From Furcasterigmium furcatum (taxonomy: Eukaryota; Ascomycota; Sordariomycetes; Glomerellales; Plectosphaerellaceae), in NCBI GenBank assembly GCA_001599815.1, contig BCIA01000002.1, positions 6,297,626-6,361,625 on the forward strand: 64,000 bases of DNA, given 5' to 3'. Made by a program: the position numbers and the translations under genes. The number at the start of each line of letters is the position of its first letter. Position 1 is the stretch's first letter. The notes beneath the pieces are model-generated. The model saw only the letters and a list, made by a program, of their open reading frames with translations, searched no databases and was not told the origin of the DNA. Positions 54,953 through 64,000 of this stretch are shown here, piece by piece.

Positions 54953-57235
54953 ATGTCCAACTATCGCAGCTACAACGACGACGCGGGCTACCCCGAGAGA
55001 GAGCCCCTCGACGGTCACTACCGCGGCTCCCCAGCCCAGCAACACTCGCCCTACCACGATCAAGACGTCTACCAGCAGCAGTCTCACCACCAACAAGGCT
55101 ACGCTCCCCAGGGCTACCAGTACGAAGACTCAGGCGTCCAGCAACAACAATATTCTGGCGGCCACCCCGACCCCTCATACAACCGCATGCGCGCCGACCG
55201 CCAGCAGGCTAGACCAGGAGGCCGTGGAAACTACGCAGCGTCTGGCGCCGCAGGAGCAGCCGCAGCCTACGCTACACACAACGCTCCCCAACCCCCAGCG
55301 CACGGAACGAACCACAACTGGGGAGTCACCCCTGGCGCAGACAACTTTGGTGAATCGGCATCCGGCGGAATGGCGGGCATCGCATACAACGTGGCCGACC
55401 ACAACGCCAGGGAAAGCGGCGTGGAAGCCATGCGCAGCGTCCCTCACGGCGGGCATGACCAGTACAACACGCCGAGCATGCCCGAGCAGGCATATTACAA
55501 CCAAAACCTGCGTCCCAGCCCCCACGGCCTGGATCGCGAGTCTCACTCCAGCCTGACACCACTGGGCGGTGCGGCCGCGCCACCTGGTACCGGCACCCCT
55601 TCCAGGAGTCCTCTCGGTTACGGCGCCCCCGACCCCTACCACGATGACCCCTACCAGTCCTACTCCGCTTCGCGCACCCACGATCCCAACCTCGGCGTCG
55701 TCAACCCTAACCTGATCATCGATGACGGAGACGATGGGCTCGGCTATCGCAAGCCCCAGCGCAGCTCCTTGCTGAGCCTGTCGCACAGCGACCGAGGGAG
55801 CAGTACGAACGGCACCGCATCAGTGGCGGCGGGTGCGGCCGCTGTAGGTGGCATCGCTGCTGCTGCCGGCGCTGGTAGGGCTGCAGGACGCAACGGCGGT
55901 GGCGGCGGGTCTGGCTTCTACGCTCCCGTCAAGAACCAGAGTGCATACGACCTGGGTAACTCTGGGGAGAAGCCGTCAGACTGGATGGAGACACAGAAGT
56001 CTAGCAAGAAGAAGTGGAAGTGGGCTGCCATCATCGGCCTGATCGTCATTGTTATCGGAGGCATCATCGGCGGTGTCCTCGGCGTCGTGCTCAACCAACG
56101 GGGCGGCGGCGGCGGCAGCAGCAGCAACAACAGTGGCGGCGGCGGAGGCGGCGGTCAGTCGGCAGACGACGACACCAAGAACAACGGCGACCTCGACATC
56201 AACTCTTCCGAAATCAAGGCCCTGATGAACAACAACGAGCTTCACAAGGTGTTCCCCGGGTTCGACTATACGCCACTCAACACCCAGTACCCGTACTGCA
56301 TGCATGATCCTCCGTCGCAGAACAACGTCACACGCGACATTGCCGTCCTCTCGAAGCTCACCAACATCGTTCGTCTTTACGGTTCCGACTGCAACCAAAC
56401 CGAGATGGTGATCCACGCCATCAAGCAGCTCGAGCTGGAGAACACCATGAGGATCTGGATCAGCGTCTGGCTCGACAAGAACGCCACGACAAATGAGCGT
56501 CAGATCAGCCAGCTTTACGATATCCTGGATAACTACGACGACACGTACTTCGAGGGAGTCATCGTCGGAAACGAGGTGCTTTTCCGCCAAGACATGACCA
56601 TCACGGAGCTCGCCCAAGTCATGGACGATGTTCGGACGAATCTCACGGCCAAGGGACACAACCTGCCCGTGGCCTCGAGTGATCTCGGATCCGCGTGGGA
56701 CCAGCAGCTTGCGGACGCATCAGACTATATCATGTCCAAGTAAGTGACGTGCTCCTGGCTGTTCATTCCGAGCATATTGTTGACATTTGCCAATAGCATC
56801 CACCCAATCTTTGGAGGGCAGCCATCCGAGGGCTCAGCTGAATGGACCTGGATGTTCTGGGAAAATAATAATAAGCCATTCTGGAAGGCAGACAAGAAGA
56901 AGAACATCATCGCGGAAATCGGCTGGCCGTCCGCTGGCGGTTCGGCATGCCCGCCTGACTCGCCAAACTGCTTGGAACCGGCAACTGCGGACATTGAAGG
57001 CATCAACAACCTCATGGACGGCTGGGTCTGTGACGCGATAAAGAACGGCACACAATACTGGTGGTTCAGCGCGTTCGACGAGCCGTGGAAGGCCCAGTTC
57101 GACACGGACGACAAGAAGTTCGAGAGCAAATGGGGGCTGATGGACGTTAACCGCAACATCAAGGATGGCGTCAAGATTCCCGATTGCGGCGGCACGGAGA
57201 TTCCGTCGTTGACCAAGAGGAGCCTCAGCATGTAG
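54953..57235 (+). CDS. Membrane-anchored GH17 beta-1,3-glucanase (btgC-like)
   Basis: Two exons (54953-56739, 56797-57235) give 741 residues. The 57-nt intron joins YIMS to NIHPIFGG. Residues 1-350 are a disordered cytosolic part rich in Gln, Tyr, Pro, Gly and His, with a poly-Gly stretch. A single transmembrane helix follows at about 357-382 (WAAIIGLIVIVIGGIIGGVL) after a Lys-rich stop (SSKKKWKW), so topology is type II with the enzyme outside. A Gly/Ser/Asn linker leads to the GH17 domain: IVRLYGSDCNQTEMV, GVIVGNEVLF (acid/base Glu about 539) and IAEIGWPSAGG (nucleophile Glu about 637). It matches Aspergillus BtgC-type glucan endo-1,3-beta-glucosidases, which remodel wall beta-1,3-glucan. 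Confidence 0.92.
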
Positions 57236-58250
57236 CGCGGAGGAGGGAGGCAGCATTTGTGGCCACTTTTTGACGTGGCAGGACACTCCTTGAACTTGTC
57301 GTGGGCTTGACAAGGGCGCAACGGGCCATGGCACACACGGAGAACGGAGTTGGTGGTATATATTCCGTCTTGATGTCATCGCGAGACGGCTGTTTTGTGC
57401 TTTCTTGTAATTAGATGTCAGTGCGGCCGGGACGACGTTCTGTTTCTTTTTGGTGGTCGCAGCCAGCAGACCAGCAGTATATAGCGTCGATTATAAAGGA
57501 TAATGGCTTTCATCGAGTCCCGTCGGATCCTGATGTCTTCTTGTCTTGAACCCCTGAATTGAGCCCCTGAATGCGGGGCGGGGCGCTTGTCCCACTGAGG
57601 AAAGTCAGCCTGGCAGGGCCCGGGCGATTGGGGCTAGCCCGCCCGCGACATGGAGGGGCGGCGCAGGAGAGGAGCAGCCCCGCCAGCAGTCCAAGTCAAG
57701 TCACACCGTCCAGGGGTCCGAGTGCTTCAACATTCTGCGCACGCACCGAACGCATCCAAGCTTTCGCATTTCTTTCTCCTTCGATCCCCCCATCACCNCC
57801 CTCCCTCCCGCCTCGACCTGCCCCTCCAGGGTGGTGGACTTGCTCTCCTTTTCACCCTCAAGCTCCCGTCTCCCTTCAAACGTCCGCTTCTCATCAAAAT
57901 TGCGCCCGCCGCCCTCGCCCTCCTCGACGACGATCCATCCCGACACCAGCTCGCTGCACCCAACAAACGGACTTCACGACTTGACGACGTTACGGCCCTG
58001 TCTCCTCCGCTATTTTCGATACCACTTTTCCGAATACACCCAGACCTTTTGATACTCTGGGCGACTCCTGCTGCCTCCTGCAGCTGACACGATTGACCCT
58101 CGCGTTCTCGACCTCACCTCGAGAGCAACCGCCACCAAACTCAACACCTCAAACCTTATCTCGCAAATCCTACAAATCGATCCTTGATACCCCCGCCGAA
58201 TACTCGGACAAACCCAAGCTCCCACGCACTTTCTCCCCAGATCAATCAAG
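57236..58250. other. Intergenic region and leader of the STRAP-like gene
   Basis: 1 kb: 3' region of the GH17 gene, then a C/T-rich stretch (57770-57900) likely to be the promoter and leader of the WD40 gene. The single undetermined base N is at 57798. No gene seen. Confidence 0.5.
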
Positions 58251-59442
58251 ATGGCGGAAGTCCCGGCACTCGCAAAGACGCCCGATGCGGCGAAGCAGCA
58301 GTACGTGCCGCTTACCTGCCACGGCCACACGCGCCCCGTGCCGCACTTTGTTTTCTCGCCGATGGAGAAGGACGGACAGTACTTCATGATCTCGGCCTGC
58401 AAGGACGGAAACCCCATGCTGCGCGACGGCCAGACCGGCGACTGGATCGGCACCTTCATCGGACACAAGGGCGCAGTGTGGCAGGCCAGACTGAGCCCCG
58501 ACATCACCTACGCCGCCACCGCCTCGGCTGACTTCACGGCGTGAGTTGCGCGGACACCCTGCGATGCGATGCCATGTCGTCCTTTGCTGACCAGTTGAAT
58601 AGCAAGATCTGGGATACCCAGACCGGCGAGGTCCTCTACACCATCCAGCACGACCACATCGTGCGCGCCGTCGCATACCCCCCCGACAACTCGGACCTGA
58701 TTGCCACTGGCGGCCACGAGAAGAAGCTGCGCATCTTCGACCTCTCCAAGTACACCCCGAGCACCTCGGGCGAGCCCCTGGTGATCCCCGCCTCGGCCGG
58801 CCACGAGATCGGCGAGGGCATCCACAAGGGCGCCATCAAGATCGTCGTCTGGACGCAGAACCCCAACATCATCGTCACGGCGTCGGACAAGACGCTGCGG
58901 TGGTTCGACGTCCCCACGCAGACGCTGATCCGGGAGGAGACACTCGACGGGGAGATCAAGACGTGCGAGCTCGTCTCGATCGCCCAGGAGCTGCGGACGC
59001 CATACGACATTGGCGGCGGCTGGCCCGTGCTGGCCGTCTCCGCCGGGCGCTGGGTCTACTTCTGGGGCGGCCCGGACGCCATGGATGAGCTGAAGCGGAT
59101 GGACATGAAGCACGGCATAGCGAGCGTCGGCGTCGATCTGCAGGGCAGGAAGATCATCGTCGGCGAGGAGCCCGGCACGTGGGCCAAGGTCTGCGACTGG
59201 GAGGACGGGACCCCTATTGGTATGTCATGCTCCTGGGAGTCGTTGAGGACGTTTGTGCTGACCGCGACGCAGAAACTCACAAGGGCCACCACGGACCGAT
59301 CTGGTCCGTCGTCTTCTCGCCGGACAACAAGCTGTACGCCACGGGCTCGGAGGACGGCACCATCAAGATGTGGAAGAACTGCGAGGGGTCGTACGGCCTC
59401 TGGCGGGTCGGCGGCGCGGGCGAGAAGACCACGTCGGATTAG
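58251..59442 (+). CDS. WD40 protein, STRAP (serine-threonine kinase receptor-associated protein) homologue
   Basis: Three exons (58251-58540, 58603-59219, 59273-59442) give 358 residues; introns of 62 and 53 nt keep frame. The start MAEVPALAKTPDAAKQQYVP precedes a ring of WD repeats: GHTRPVPHFVFSP, GHKGAVWQARLSP, AKIWDTQTGEVLYTIQHDHI, GHEKKLRIFDLSKY, KIVVWTQNPNIIVTASDKTL, TWAKVCDWEDGT and GPIWSVVFSPDNKLYATGSE with IKMWKNCEGSYGLW. STRAP/UNRIP is a partner of the SMN complex and of TGF-beta signalling in animals; the fungal role is probably in RNP assembly or translation. The same frame continues as Ser-rich sequence after the TAG. Confidence 0.92.
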
Positions 59443-59649
59443 AGATCCGCCAGTGGGAGCACCGCCAGGACGGTCAGCGGCAAGACCGCCACCTCGAGCT
59501 CGTCGTCCAGCGGGAAGAGGACTGTGTCGTCGGCGTCGAGGGACGGCGCCGCCCCGGGCTCCCCGGATGAGTACGGCGTGCGCTCGCTGGATTCCATCGG
59601 CAGCCGTGCCTCTTCCGGCGCGAGCTACGAGTCGTTTGTGCTGCTGTAG
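59443..59649 (+). other. In-frame coding-like extension after the STRAP stop codon
   Basis: After the TAG at 59440-59442 the same frame stays open for 68 codons to a TAG at 59647. It reads as a Ser/Ala/Gly-rich tail (SGSTARTVSGKTATSSSS, later SPDEYGVRSLDSIGSRAS). The third-position GC bias looks coding. Readthrough, an alternative splice ending at the ATTAG, or a recently lost tail could explain it. Confidence 0.45.
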
Positions 59650-60352
59650 CGGCGTGATAGATTTTGGGGGTGTGACCCTGGTTACCGGGCTGATGTTGCG
59701 TATAGCTAAGAGACCAGTGGAGTAATACCTGCGCTGCCTGTTGCTGGCTGGCGCGGGATTCAACAGTACATACCAGTTCTTTATGATTTGGTGATTTGGA
59801 GGAATGGTCAAGCTGGACTCGGTCTTCTAGACATCCTCAGGAAAGGAATGACAGTCTTGAAACAAGGGTCATCGCGTGAATATGTGTCGCATCCAGCGGG
59901 TGTCATCTGGTCTAAATACTCATATGGGCCCCTCCACCGTCTTGTCGGCGCCAAGCTCACGCCTCTCGAAACCGACCAGCGCGACTCAACACATCCGAAG
60001 CGCTGGGCTGAACGAATCCCCAACCACCTCGTTGGCCAAATACTGCGACCTGGCGGACCGGCTTCACAACAGGCCGCATGTTGGGTATTTAAGATCCCTT
60101 CACAAATCGGAACATGCAAGAGAGGTTCATATTCTACAAAACGCTTGTCAAGCCAGGTCTAACAACCGACTTGGCATCATCTTCGCATCCTGTTCCAGAA
60201 CAACATCCAACGGGTGTCCACCAGCAACCACCCAACCGTGCCCAACACCCGGTTTGAGCGCACTTTTCACATCGCGAGACTCTCAACCACTGACTGTCAG
60301 TGATCGGTGCACATACCCAACGCAGATACTGACTATTCAGCAGCACCACACC
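59650..60352. other. Intergenic region
   Basis: 3' end of the STRAP gene and promoter of the next gene. The frame of the small Cys-rich gene is open back to 59876, but the upstream part lacks family features. Confidence 0.4.
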
Positions 60353-60556
60353 ATGTGCCACTGGGAGCGGATACAGTACACGTGCGGCTGCATCAAGAAC
60401 AAGGAATTCTTCCAGTGCGAGGCGCGGCAGGGCACGCTGGTCAAATGCAAGCCTGTCCAGAAGAAACTGGACCATTTCTCTACCAACTACTGTCCTACCC
60501 ACTTGGTGGACTCCGACACTTCGGAAGCTGCGCGGTTGACACGGGGAGCTGGCTGA
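60353..60556 (+). CDS. Small Cys-rich protein
   Basis: A 67-residue frame from the ATG at 60353. Pattern: MCHWERIQYTCGC, FFQCEARQG, VKCKPVQKK, NYCPTHL. Small intracellular proteins with MC..(Y/H).CGC...F..C......C......CP.HL are widespread in Pezizomycotina and look zinc-binding. No signal peptide. Function unknown. The upstream open frame is longer, but only this part resembles the family. Confidence 0.65.
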   Translation: MCHWERIQYTCGCIKNKEFFQCEARQGTLVKCKPVQKKLDHFSTNYCPTHLVDSDTSEAARLTRGAG

Positions 60557-60931
60557 GAGCTTTTCGGCCTACCTTCGCTTCCAGCGGGGGTTGGAGTTTT
60601 ACTAATATCCATGGATATATTACTCGCGCATCGCGCCTCAGTCATTGGGGTTAAAAACCAACCTAATTCGGCCCCCGCAACTCCTCTTGTTGCGGATATT
60701 AGATGCCGGCGACCATCCATGTCTTGAATTCACGCCCATCCTCGTTAAGGATACCCTATAAAATATAGCATCTAAAACTCCCAGAGCTTCTTATCATGTG
60801 CCGCGACACCTTTTTCGATACACCTGCACAGTTCGTTCTGCAAGCTGGACCCTGGCTGCAACGTGCCATATCTAGAACATCCCTAGACCCCTCATCTCAA
60901 TCGACCACAGTTCTTCCACGAACTCACAGCC
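60557..60931. other. Short intergenic region
   Basis: Promoter of the RidA-family gene. No gene seen. Confidence 0.4.
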
Positions 60932-61342
60932 ATGTCCTCTCTCACTTATTATAACGAGCCCGGCGCTGGCACCGAGAACGGTTCCACGTATCACTATAGC
61001 CAGGCAGTCATTCTTGGGAACACTGTCAAATGCTCTGGTCAGGGTGGCTGGACCAACGACAACAAGCTGGACGCCAAAAACCAGACCGGCCAAGTCGATC
61101 TCGCATTTGAAAACGTCGACCGCGTTCTCCAAACTGCCGGCCTCAAGGGATGGGAGGACGTCTACCTACTGCGTAGCTACCATGTCGACATGGAAGCCAC
61201 ATACGAGCACGTCGTTAAGAAACTCAAGGAACGCATCCCAAACCATCGGCCGGTATGGACAGCAGTTGCTGTCCCTCGCCTTGCCTTCCCAGATATGAAG
61301 ATTGAGCTGGAGGTTGAGGCATACAGGGGCAACAAGGATTAA
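60932..61342 (+). CDS. RidA/YjgF/YER057c/UK114-family protein
   Basis: Intronless, 136 residues, normal length for the family. The start is MSSLTYYNEPGAGTENGSTY; blocks are YHYSQAVILGNTVKCSGQGG, AFENVDRVLQTAGLKGWEDV and RPVWTAVAVPRLAFPDMKIELEVEA, the family's C-terminal signature. RidA proteins hydrolyse reactive enamine/imine intermediates released by PLP enzymes. The catalytic Arg of true RidA is expected in the last block; here VPRLAFPD carries an Arg at a slightly different place, so this may be another Rid subgroup. It lies close to a polysaccharide-deacetylase-family gene. Confidence 0.88.
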   Translation: MSSLTYYNEPGAGTENGSTYHYSQAVILGNTVKCSGQGGWTNDNKLDAKNQTGQVDLAFENVDRVLQTAGLKGWEDVYLLRSYHVDMEATYEHVVKKLKERIPNHRPVWTAVAVPRLAFPDMKIELEVEAYRGNKD

Positions 61343-61459
61343 GAGGCACACGCAGGGTCACCAAAGCCGCAGAGCCAAGATATGGGCGGCTCTAGCTGGT
61401 GTCTGGCGAGGAGGGCCGATTGCGCCGGGAGGGCTTCGACGGTGGCGTGATCATGACCT

Positions 61460-61792
61460 ATGTTCTACATGTATGCCCTGCACCAGCAGACGAAAGCTGG
61501 CAAGGGGTTCACAGAAAAGATGGCCGCCCTCGGAAGGCCGGAGACGACCGAAGTTCAGATCGAGCCTCAGATAATCGAGATGACCTCTCTCTCAACTGCA
61601 GAAAATTGAGATAGCGTCCTGTTCAACTGGAGGAAGTCCGAAGGAATGCCTGATCAAGTTGAAGCAGTTCGAAAGAAGACCTATTTCGACAGCAATACAA
61701 CCGAACCGGCCATGTATTTTGCGACCCTCGTGGCTGGGTTAGAAAGAAATTACCACCATCAAGACAAAACAACAAATCACATGTGGCGCTGA
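61460..61792 (+). pseudogene. Decayed coding-like frame, unrecognised
   Basis: From 61460 one frame reads protein-like sequence (MFYMYALHQQTKAGKGFTEK, later EVQIEPQIIEMTSLSTAEN), meets a TGA at 61607-61609, and continues without stop for 60 codons (DSVLFNWRKSEGMPDQVEAV, YFDSNTTEPAMYFATLVAGL) to a TGA at 61790. Amino-acid make-up on both sides is unlike chance frames. No family is recognised; an intron cannot neatly remove the stop. Probably a relic of a gene between the RidA and deacetylase genes. Confidence 0.4.
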
Positions 61793-62042
61793 GGGATCGT
61801 GAGGCGCGGACTTGCTTCGTCAGATCGCGGTACTGATCGATCGTGCGTCCAGCATACGTGACTCAAACGCTCTGTCTGTGCAGCCTAGACCCTTAAGAAT
61901 CGCAATCCGTGCAAAGCTTCATGAAATAATGCTAAGATGGAACATGCATCTACAAACGAGTAATAATTCAAAGTCATGAAACGTCATATATTGGCGTCTT
62001 GCCCTCAAGGTCTACAAACCTCGATGAATAGACGCGTTTTCT

Positions 62043-63207
62043 CTACTTGCTTTGGACCGTTGGGCCGCGCGCACCGGCTGGCAGAGGATTCTTGCTCCTG
62101 AAGTCCTTTGCAATCGTTTCCATTGGAACGAATTCAACGCCGTCGTGGGACTTGAAATACTCGATGAGCCTATGATATCAGGTCAGTGATGTGACAGATG
62201 CAGAGAGTTCTGCAAATTAGCTTCCGTACCTTTCGTGCATCAGGAGGACCTGTGGGCGGCCGGATACGTCCGGATGGGTGCTGATGGGGAAGACAAACTC
62301 GTCATATTCACGGTAAAAGTAATCAAAATGATCGCGCCAGATGTCCTCGACGTCCCGTGGGTTGACGTAGCCGTGGGAGTTGGCATGGGACTTGATGAAC
62401 ATCATCGGCGGAAGATCGTCGATGTACCAGTTGCCGGGAATCTCGACGAGTCCGGTCGTCTGACCTGCTTCGAGAGGCTTCATCCAAGTGTCGGGGTGCT
62501 TCTCATAGTTTATCTTGTGCCACTTGTCGCCCGTTCGCAAGTAGTAGACCTGACAGTCGTGGTGGGCCAGGCTGTGGTCGTACTCGACTCCGTAATCGAG
62601 CAACAGGTCTGCGCCTTCCTTGCTTGTCTCCCACCTAAAGACGAGATGGACGAAATTAGACATATTGGCCTGAATGGAAACAGGGACAGATGAACAGAGA
62701 TGATGTAGGGGTCAAACGTACCAGGGTGCGACGCTCCCCCGTGGAGGCTTGCCGACAAAGTCCGTCAGGAGCTTCACCGTCTTATCTAGTACAATCTTCT
62801 GCTGCTCAATGGTCATATCAACCGGGTTCTCATGTGTGTATCCATGTACTGAAGCGCGTCAGTGGAAATCAAACAGGGATTGGGAGCACGTCTCACGGCC
62901 AATTTCATGTCCAGCATCACGAACAGCCGCCATCTCCTCTGGAAACGATTCCAGCGTATGGCCCGGGATGAACCACGTCGCTTTGATTCCGTATTTGTCA
63001 AAAAGCTTCAGCATTCTCTCGGTTCCGACGGTGGCAGCAAATATTCCTGTGTTGGACCTCAGCAGTCGGTCATTAATTCGTTTCTGTCACGATGCACATA
63101 CCGCGACTGATGTCGTTGGCGGAGTCTTCGCCGCCGTATGAGCCCAGCCAGCCGGCGACGGCGTCAACATCGACGCAGTAGCTGATAAGCACTCTCTTCT
63201 TGCCCAT
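62043..63207 (-). CDS. Polysaccharide-deacetylase-family (NodB-like) hydrolase
   Basis: Five exons (63207-63102, 63046-62897, 62848-62722, 62634-62230, 62169-62043) give 304 residues; four introns of 48-87 nt keep frame. The start is MGKKRVLISYCVDVDAVAGW, with the first metal Asp motif (YCVDVDA) near residue 12. The motif HEIGLHGYTHE carries the H-x3-H metal ligands, and FIPGHTLES and the C-terminal PQVLLMHER block are family-like. No signal peptide, so it is cytosolic. This branch (with SYGGEDSANDISRG) is closer to intracellular CE4-fold enzymes such as PuuE-type allantoinases than to chitin deacetylases; the substrate is open. A RidA-family gene lies upstream. Confidence 0.9.
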
Positions 63208-63914
63208 GGTGAATTCTTTGGTGGTGATGTGATACTATGGAGGCAAATATAACAAATGAGCCTATTATGCTGATGAAGGCGAGCCGTAAGGCACTTTGAG
63301 TCGGGAAAGGGGCTTGCATTTGTACATGGCACATCACACATCATCCCCCTGTCCGGATGTTCTTCAAGCTATCGCCGCGAGACCTGCCGCCGATCACCCT
63401 TTGCCCATGGATCTGTTCGACCTGACTCTTAACTGACGCTGGGGTCTAATCATCGAGCTCTTCCCGCGTTTCGGACGGCGGTAGCTCTTGGAGTCGATTC
63501 TGAAAAGTCCACATTTCCTCCTTAATCTACCCCGCACAACCGAGCTTAGTTGGGGTCACAATAGCTCCAGGAAGACTTAAGTAGTAAGTAGATGGTATTT
63601 CACCCCGCACAGGAGGGAATTCTGGCCCCTCGCGGTCCTACATGCTCTGTCAGCAAATATCATGTAACCGTCCGAGAGCCAGCCACCGTTGTCCGATGAT
63701 CGGATAGAAGGGAATTGTCTTGGAGTATTAGGTAGCCAGCTGGACCGAAATCTAATCTAAGACATGAGGGTATCGCAAGGTATCAGAATATCTAAAGCAA
63801 CCAAGAACTTGACGTGGATCATCTGGTCAGCGCCAAACACAATATTGTAGAAGTATACGGGATTCTTCATTTTCGCCGATATTCCTGACTGCCAGGTCCT
63901 CAGAAGTCAGCACC
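63208..63914. other. Intergenic region, AT-richer
   Basis: Promoter of the deacetylase gene on the left. No supported gene; AT-rich from 63500 to 63900. Confidence 0.4.
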
Positions 63915-64000
63915 ATGTCTGTCCTTTTCACAAGTATCAACCCGTACGTATCAAGACACCAGATCTACGTGTGAAAGCATGCGCGTGACTTACAATTCCT
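63915..64000 (+). CDS. Possible first exon of a gene cut by the window end
   Basis: A CACCATG context at 63911-63917 starts MSVLFTSINP, followed directly by a GTACGT donor. The rest lies outside the window. Weak, based on start context and donor only. Confidence 0.3.

Noticed and set aside
58508..59113. 201-codon frame on the minus strand
   Set aside because: Antisense to the STRAP WD40 exons; no family features.

Overview
The window is nuclear DNA of a filamentous ascomycete, most likely a Sordariomycete. The evidence is the gene content: two HET-domain genes, a PTH11-type 7TM protein, Zn2Cys6 and bZIP regulators, a LITAF-type protein, a DAL5-like permease and a btgC-like GH17 enzyme. Most introns are 48-62 nt, with GTRNGT donors, CTRAC branch sites and YAG acceptors, and coding DNA is GC-rich. 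Two 124-125 nt introns in unrelated genes are similar along their whole length, and one has inverted ends. From memory this recalls the proliferating symmetrical introns and stwintrons reported in Hypoxylaceae (Xylariales), so that family is a plausible but unproven source. No rRNA, tRNA, CRISPR or transposase gene was seen.

Layout. 0.1-7 kb: amino-acid transporter, secreted Ser/Ala-tailed protein, secreted Pro/Gln-rich protein. 7.4-9.8 kb: HET protein. 10-22 kb: housekeeping and metabolic genes (eight-exon DAL5-like permease, small hydrophilic protein, SWIM+RING protein, PTH11-like receptor, secreted FAD oxidase, NTF2/SnoaL-like protein). 22-47.6 kb: accessory block (C2H2 acuF-like gene divergent from a DUF7580-like gene, LITAF protein, secreted PQQ-type propeller protein, truncated pirin relic, prolyl oligopeptidase, large TPR protein, second HET protein, membrane protein, orphan copy of the oligopeptidase promoter and first exon, APH-family kinase). 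47.6-60 kb: small secreted candidate, divergent bZIP and Zn2Cys6 genes, GH17 glucanase, STRAP-like WD40 protein. 60-64 kb: small Cys-rich protein, RidA-family protein, a decayed frame, a polysaccharide-deacetylase-family enzyme, and the start of a gene cut by the window end.

How the parts relate. The 23-47 kb block has the mixture seen where fungi keep nonself-recognition genes (HET, TPR, C2H2 and DUF7580-type proteins) and carries several marks of local rearrangement: a 31-nt inverted duplication, an orphan first exon and a truncated pirin. Exon maps were made by hand from splice motifs and frame continuity; those giving continuous family-like protein are firm, and others are flagged.
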